Shown in pieces: positions 58,267 through 64,000 of a DNA stretch of 64,000 nucleotides; position 1 is the first letter of the stretch; every line of letters begins with the position of its first letter. The notes below the pieces were generated by a model, which saw nothing but the letters and a program-made list of their open reading frames with translations, was not told the DNA's origin and did not search any database. Source of the DNA: Kwoniella bestiolae CBS 10118 (lineage: Eukaryota > Basidiomycota > Tremellomycetes > Tremellales > Cryptococcaceae); contig NC_089241.1 of NCBI RefSeq assembly GCF_000512585.2, positions 4,544,001 to 4,608,000 on the forward strand, read 5' to 3'. Both the position numbers and the translations under genes were made by a program.

Positions 58267-61200
58267 ACTTCATGAGCCTGTCTACAGGAACAAGGACGAG
58301 AACGAGGGCATCCGCCCGGTCCCGCACTTCTCAGGAGAACTTTACAGAGGCGATAAGTAGTCTATAGGTTTTATAGTGAACGATGATTTGCATTGCGGAG
58401 TAGCAGCGAGAAGCAAAACATGCCTCTGTACGGAGAAATTCACAGACAGCGCAATCATGTGTGACTTGTTTATTTGCTATTCAGCGCACTCGTACAGCAG
58501 TCTGCTCAATCCTGCTTATCAAACTCGTTTGATTCTCCTCAGAGGCATACCTCCGGACTGTAATGGTCCGCGCAAACAGGACTACAGGACTAGCGCTTGG
58601 ATGAGAGGGAGGCTGCACGACATGTCTCAGCAACACATGGGTGGCTAAGACACGGAACGGATAACCTCTGAGAAGTACAAGTTCCTTGGGCAAGTAGACG
58701 TAAAACGATATACAAGTGCTTTTTTTAAGAGATGTAGATAGTGGTATGAGAGATCAAGCCTTGTGATAGATCTCTAAGAGATGTGTATTGTATAGCCTCA
58801 TATACTTGTTACATCGCTTGCCGCAGCGCGCTTCAGCATTCCATCTCATTCAGAACATCCCTAGACCCATTACAGCCGGTGGGCCGAATGAGTCGCCTCG
58901 GGCTGGGATCTATGATGGAGAACATGCTGAATCCGTGAGGATAAAGGATGACGAGAAGACTGCATCTGAAACGAGGATCGCCACCATACAACCCGCACTC
59001 CACGTGTGGCAGTCCTCGTTACAGGTGCAATCTCGTTTCTGGTCGAGTCATGTTACTAGGTAACATTTCGAATATCCCGAGTGAAACAGGAGAAGAAACG
59101 ATCCCAAGCTCATGTTCCATATGACTTCTCTCATGACCGTGGAGTATCGTATATTGCGCTTTGCGAGCTTCAGCCCCCTGACGGATCTATCTCGAGAGGC
59201 ACAGCCCTAGCGCTCCATCCTGACCGCACGCCACTCAGGGTGAGGTGTCTTCTGTCGTCAAGGAAGCTTGTCATTCTTCTTCTGGTATGCTACACGGGGA
59301 AGTACTGTGAAAACATCAAAAGCAGGCTTGGTGGGGCCTCTACCCGACTTACTGTATACGTGTGCCACCCCAGCCAAGCATTTAAGGAGATAAAAGGCCG
59401 AACCAATTGCCCGCTTCTACAATGGAGGGGCGTCACACAATGTATTATACAACTTAGCAATGGGTGAAGTCGATCATCTAACTTTCATGCAGAGTTCTCA
59501 CGTGTCCCACCCGTACTCGATGCCTTCTCAATTTTGTGAGAGCTCGACTGGTCTGCATTGCTCTTATGATCGCCCACTTAAACTCACCTCGGACTCACAG
59601 AGCCCACTATAAGCCCGATCTTTTTGAGTGTTGGGCATCGGCTGATATTGGTTACTACAGATTTTCCTTGACTGCTTATGATCGGAGAGAAATCGGTAAA
59701 TCGTTGGCCACCGCAGGTGATTCGGCGGCAAGCGCATGCCAAAAAAGACTTCTACAGAGGTTCAAGGCATCGCGCCTTTGAGAGCTCATTGGGGTAGTAT
59801 CACAAAACGCAAGATGAAATGTACTGTAGTAGGCTGTGCAGATCGTTGATTTTGACTAGTGCTCGGATCAGTGCATGGCGATGTGATGATTCTGACTTGT
59901 TCTATATGTTACAGCACTACTTGCCTACTTCCTCGGTGAGCCAAAGTCAATGCGAGAATACTTCTTGGTCTTCAGTATCTTCTCAATCATGATGACACAA
60001 GGCAGCCCATTTGCGTCATGCTGAGTTTCAAGGGAGGAGTAAAGCGAAAACGATCAAGTTCAATCATACTGTCAAATACATCGGCCTTCTTGGACATCCA
60101 ACACAGCATCCCTTCGTTTGTGTCCAAAACGGGTGCACGTCCTGTACTATCCTTTGTATTTTCTCATCCTACGATTCTTCGGTCTGGGCTTACATCGCTT
60201 TTCGTGGCCCAGGCCTTTCGGCGTTCGTGTCAGTTCGGCCTGGTCTTGGAAACTCTTGATATATTCTGCAGTTTTCCCTCTTTTGGGCTGCCTGCCCCTA
60301 CTGACCGAGGAAGCTGAGTCTGGAACATGCTAGTTTTGGATGCAGCCCTTCGCCGCTCCAAGGGTCGTAGGGGGACGCAAAGACTGTGAGTAACACATAA
60401 AGGATGCTCTCAAGAAGGCCGGGTATAGACAACTAGCAACGGCTCGTACAAAGGGGAGTCAGCGGGAACCGAAATCTCTCAAATCGAGTCGAAAAGTATA
60501 GAACGACGAATAACCACACTCACCTGCGAATCCTTTGAGACGGCGTTCACCACACTAGTTGTCCCAAACATATATAAATCCCTTTGCTGCTCGTGAAGAC
60601 TGCCCAGTGCTTATGTCATCTAGGTAACATCAACGATTAATCTTTCGTAAACGCCTTCAACCACCACGTGAAATCATTACATCACCGGTCGAACATGAGT
60701 GCCGACGTACTCTCTTTGCAAGATTACACCACTGCCTAGACCGATCCTCCATCGAACTTGAAGATGCTTTCTGGTAGGTTGTGACTTAATTGTTTAGTCT
60801 TTTGTGTGCAGGGATGAGCTATGATAGGACTTGCAAGTAGAGCACTTGATTGGGGGAAAGACTGCGCCACATATATATGATCAGTCAATCGTATGCATTA
60901 GGCTTCCCTTGATATTTACCAGAGGAATACTAACTTTACACGCCAAACAGCTTATTGCGCTCGTTCACAGCTCGTTCAGGAGAACTTGATCCCAGTCTTA
61001 GGGTTTGAGGGTCTTTCAACCTTGGCCCTCGTTCTCCTCCATTTATATGACTAATGCACGCCGGAGAGCTTGGAGTGAAGATTTCATACCGTTGGAAGGA
61101 TGCCGATCATCGTGCCAGCCAATCCGCCACTAGTTCGAACCTTGTCCTCTGATTAATCAAATAGTCTTACAGCTGTTTCGACAGCTGTTTCGACAGCTGG

Positions 61201-61648
61201 CCTAACAACTAGCCTAACAGCTGGCCTAACAGCTGAGATAGTCAATGTTCACACTTCCCACAAAGAGCTTGTTCAAAGGCCGATACAGCCTGAATGATCA
61301 ACGCATAGATCAGTTCAAATTAGTTTGCAGCTGCTAGCGGCTCTCATTGTTATCTCTGATGCTCAGCACCTGAGATGCCGATCTTCCCGGATGAAAGGAG
61401 GATACACATGATGTCCTAATACCTTAAAAGCCACTGCGAGTAGAGCCAGAACGGTAGTCATTGTATTTGCTACAAAATTTGTAACGCAATGTGAGATTTG
61501 TAGTATACTTTACAGATGATCAACAAAGACTATATAACTATATGTACATATCACTTTACGTCATTCCCAAGTACTTATTGCAACAAGAAGGTCCCAAATG
61601 CCTACAAAAGCTTCCAAAGCACATCGCTTAATGTCCTCCGCATTCTAT
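58267..61648. other. 3.4-kb gene-poor region
   Basis: No frame shows domain, signal or splice-linked continuity. Several 70-130 codon frames on the plus strand (for example 59081-59467) have low-quality composition. I saw no terminal inverted repeats or transposase motifs. A six-unit 12-bp tandem repeat lies near its right end. It may be decayed sequence or hold a non-coding transcript. Confidence 0.5.
61169..61240 (+). repeat. Six-unit 12-bp tandem repeat with CAGCTG cores
   Basis: Units are ACAGCTGTTTCG (two copies), ACAGCTGGCCTA, ACAACTAGCCTA, ACAGCTGGCCTA and ACAGCTGAGATA, with exact 12-bp spacing and a palindromic CAGCTG in five of the six. Confidence 0.92.
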
Positions 61649-64000
61649 CTATCCATTACCCAGACACAACTGTACAATCACATAGGCATTCGCCAACACC
61701 ACCACCCCGAACAATCCATACCCCAATATCGTCACCCATTTAGGCGACACGTAAGATTTCGACCGTCTAGCAGGTAAAGCTTCCTCAACACTCTGTCGAG
61801 TCTGTGGTCCCGGGCGCTCGGGTCCTGAGGGATCGTTCTGCGAGTGGGGTATATCGTCCATCCTTGTTCCACCTTCATCGTTGTCCAACTCCGGTCCTTG
61901 CACAGTCATGATTTCTTCTTTCGAGCACAGATAGACCAGTGGGAAGATGACTGTAGGTAAAACGATGGAGAGAAGTACTTGAGAGGCGACTAGCATGGTG
62001 TTCAAGCCTGATGGGCCGACAGCAGAGGCGACCACCGCTGCTGGAATTACACCGATGAGTCGTGTGCAGAGTCGACGAACGAGGGGCTATCGTAAGAGTG
62101 ACGGAATCGTCAGTCGATAGATCGAACTTTTGCCTGGAGAGAAACTTACTGAGGTCTTCCAATTGATGAATCCCTCGGATACCACTTGACCGGCCAAGGT
62201 AGCGGTTATAGATGCACTTTGACCTGCCTGTGAACATTAACGAATTGGAGTCAGCAACTGTTATGCCTACATCGCTAAAACATTTTTCTGGGTTGAAGAC
62301 AGAGTGTTGATGGCGGTCATAACTCACACAAAGTAAAGCCAAGGCGAATATGATAGCAGCAGCTGTGCGAAATCACCACAAATCAGCTATCTCGTGCAAG
62401 ATCAAACGATCTATGCATTCAGCCAACTCACCATGACCTATATAACTCTTGATCAGAGCGAACGCCCCGAACAGGTCCGCATCATCCGCGCTCGCATCAT
62501 TGTTCCCATAGTAGAACGCCGCTCCTGCGAGGGTAAGGATGGAAGAATTGATAGTTAGAGCGAAACCGAGGAGTGATAAAGCCGTGTCGATCTGTCGAAT
62601 CAAGTAGATACGAATTAGCCTTTCATTCAAGCTTCACAGAAAGCATCGATAGCGATAGAAGATTTGTTGGAATATATTGATTGATTGGACACTGGATGAA
62701 TAGGTCTCGAATGCTGGATATGTCCAAAACAGAACCCACCGTAGAATGCAACAGGTGCACATCAACCCATTTGATCCTATCAAACTTCCTCACACTCGTC
62801 TCATACTCCTTCATTCTCTGTAGATAATCAATCTCATCCTGATCTTTTTCATCGTACTCGAGAGGTATGGGTATATCTTTGCCTACACCATGTACCGATG
62901 GAGTAGAGGTAGGCTGTATGATCGAGTTTGACCTAGAAGACGAACCGACAGGTGCATCTGGCGATACCTCAGCTTGAGACTGCGTGGTAGGCAAGTCCGA
63001 ATCGTTTCTCTTGGGATGAGGTCTTCTCCTCCTGAATGGATTCAAGGGGGGCATACGAGCGGATAGTGTTTTCTTGATAGGAAGTGGGGTAGGCTCGATA
63101 GGTAACATGTTTAGACGATCGACAGAGGCGAGCGAGGACCCAAGGAATAACGCGTGGGGCATGACGGTAGCTGCGACAAACATTGCAAGATGAATAACCT
63201 TGACATGAGGGATGGAAATAGCAACTTTGTTTCGGTAGGAGGACTCACCTCCTATGATACCGACACCGATATACAGAGCACCAGGTTTGACCAGAGTCTG
63301 CTCTCAACCATAATCAGACGCACACTTTTAGTGGGTCAAACGCCAATGGCAACTTACCTTTGAGGGTACCAATCCCAAGAAGACGTCTTTCCACACCGGA
63401 CTTGTCAATTTCAACAGAATCATAAAACTGACAAATACCGCCAAAACCTGTAATGTCATATGTTGAACATATCAGCATTTCATCCTACTCCTGTCGGATG
63501 ATCCGTGTTTATCTATCCACGGAAACCCTCTTTCCAGATCGTTCCATGTGATCGTAGTCGAGGAAGATGACTTACCAGAGACACAATGACAATCTCAAAA
63601 AACAACATCCCCTGTCTACCCGAATTGGACCGGAAGAAAACCAAGACGATCATTACGTCCACAGCAGTGATGAGCACTCCAGCGAAGAGCGGGAGTTTAG
63701 GGAAGAGCCTATACGAGATACAAAATCAGCAAGGTACTTATGAATGATGTCAAAACAAGAGCGTCTTATTTGCATAGACAAACCGAACCCCCAGTTCATC
63801 CATAGTTCAGGGCACAAGTATACACTCACAGATGCAAAGCAATAGCACTCCCCAGCAACTCTGCCAGATCCGTCCCGATGATAGCAATCTCCGCGAGGGC
63901 ATATAAAGTATACAGTGCGATTTTGAGGGGTATGCGATATTTAGGGGATTTGGCCTGAAGGCGAATGAAGAGGAGACGTGTTTGTTGAGGAAGGGAGGTG
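61649..64000 (-). CDS. NRAMP-family divalent metal transporter (5'-truncated by window)
   Basis: Minus strand, nine visible exons: 64000(edge)-63830, 63708-63576, 63447-63358, 63297-63249, 63170-62740, 62591-62432, 62362-62328, 62227-62150, 62086-61649. The start and first helices, including the expected DPGN motif, lie beyond the window. NRAMP proteins import Mn2+, Fe2+ and related ions with protons. Visible hallmarks: ALAEIAIIGTDLAELLGSAI (helix 3), GVLITAVDVMIVLVFF, GALYIGVGIIGATVMPHALF (helix 6 with the metal-binding MPH), and AGQSASITATLAGQVVSEGF followed by CTRLIGVIPAAVV. A roughly 110-residue Pro/Arg/Ser-rich cytosolic loop follows helix 6. A second polar loop (DNDEGGTRMDDIPHSQNDPS) precedes the last helix. 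It is Smf-like, but no symbol is assigned. Confidence 0.93.

Noticed and set aside
59081..59467. 128-codon plus-strand frame in the gene-poor region
   Set aside because: It shows no domain, signal peptide or neighbouring exon, and its composition is irregular and consistent with a chance frame.

Overview
The window is nuclear DNA from a basidiomycete yeast, most likely a tremellomycete close to Cryptococcus or Kwoniella. The reasons are densely intron-containing genes (up to 13 exons), introns mostly 45-70 nt with GTGAGT/GTAAGT donors and CTGAC/CTAAC branch sites just before the acceptor, and gene content typical of that group. No rRNA, tRNA, CRISPR array or intact transposon was recognised. 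I rebuilt the exon models by hand from splice consensus, reading-frame continuity and protein-family fit. Almost every model closes to a whole number of codons.

Layout. 0-8.7 kb: a small secreted peptide gene (-), a gamma-tubulin complex component (+, 10 exons), and a repeat-built secreted protein (-) whose exon boundaries coincide with the protein repeats. 8.7-16 kb: the 12-exon SEN1 helicase (+). 17.3-20 kb: a secreted DUF1996 plus double-WSC protein (+). 20.3-23.3 kb: a membrane protein with 78-residue tandem coiled-coil repeats (-). 23.8-31.8 kb: an FCP1-like phosphatase-fold protein (+), mitochondrial AIM41/YqeY (-), and the XPF/RAD1 repair endonuclease (+).

32-36.7 kb is sparse and holds two tandem (-) paralogues of an unrecognised small protein family. 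36.7-44.2 kb: a small basic protein (+), a dienelactone hydrolase (-) divergent from a DHA1-type MFS transporter (+), and DNA polymerase delta subunit 4 (+). 44.8-51.5 kb: a large Zn2Cys6 transcription factor (+) and a 98-residue hypothetical protein (+). 51.9-56.6 kb: nitronate monooxygenase (-) divergent from a CSN3-like COP9 signalosome subunit (+). 56.6-61.6 kb is a gene-poor stretch with one doubtful small gene and a 12-bp tandem repeat. 61.6 kb to the end: an NRAMP metal transporter (-), truncated by the window edge at its 5' end.

The genes do not form one pathway. Several are nuclear housekeeping functions (SEN1 with R-loop and termination roles, XPF, Pol delta subunit, CSN3, gamma-tubulin complex). 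Interspersed are accessory secreted and membrane proteins, and the strongest novelty candidates are among these: the exon-phased cysteine repeat protein (5727-7612), the tandem small-protein paralogues (32672-35292) and the 78-residue repeat membrane protein (20277-23267).
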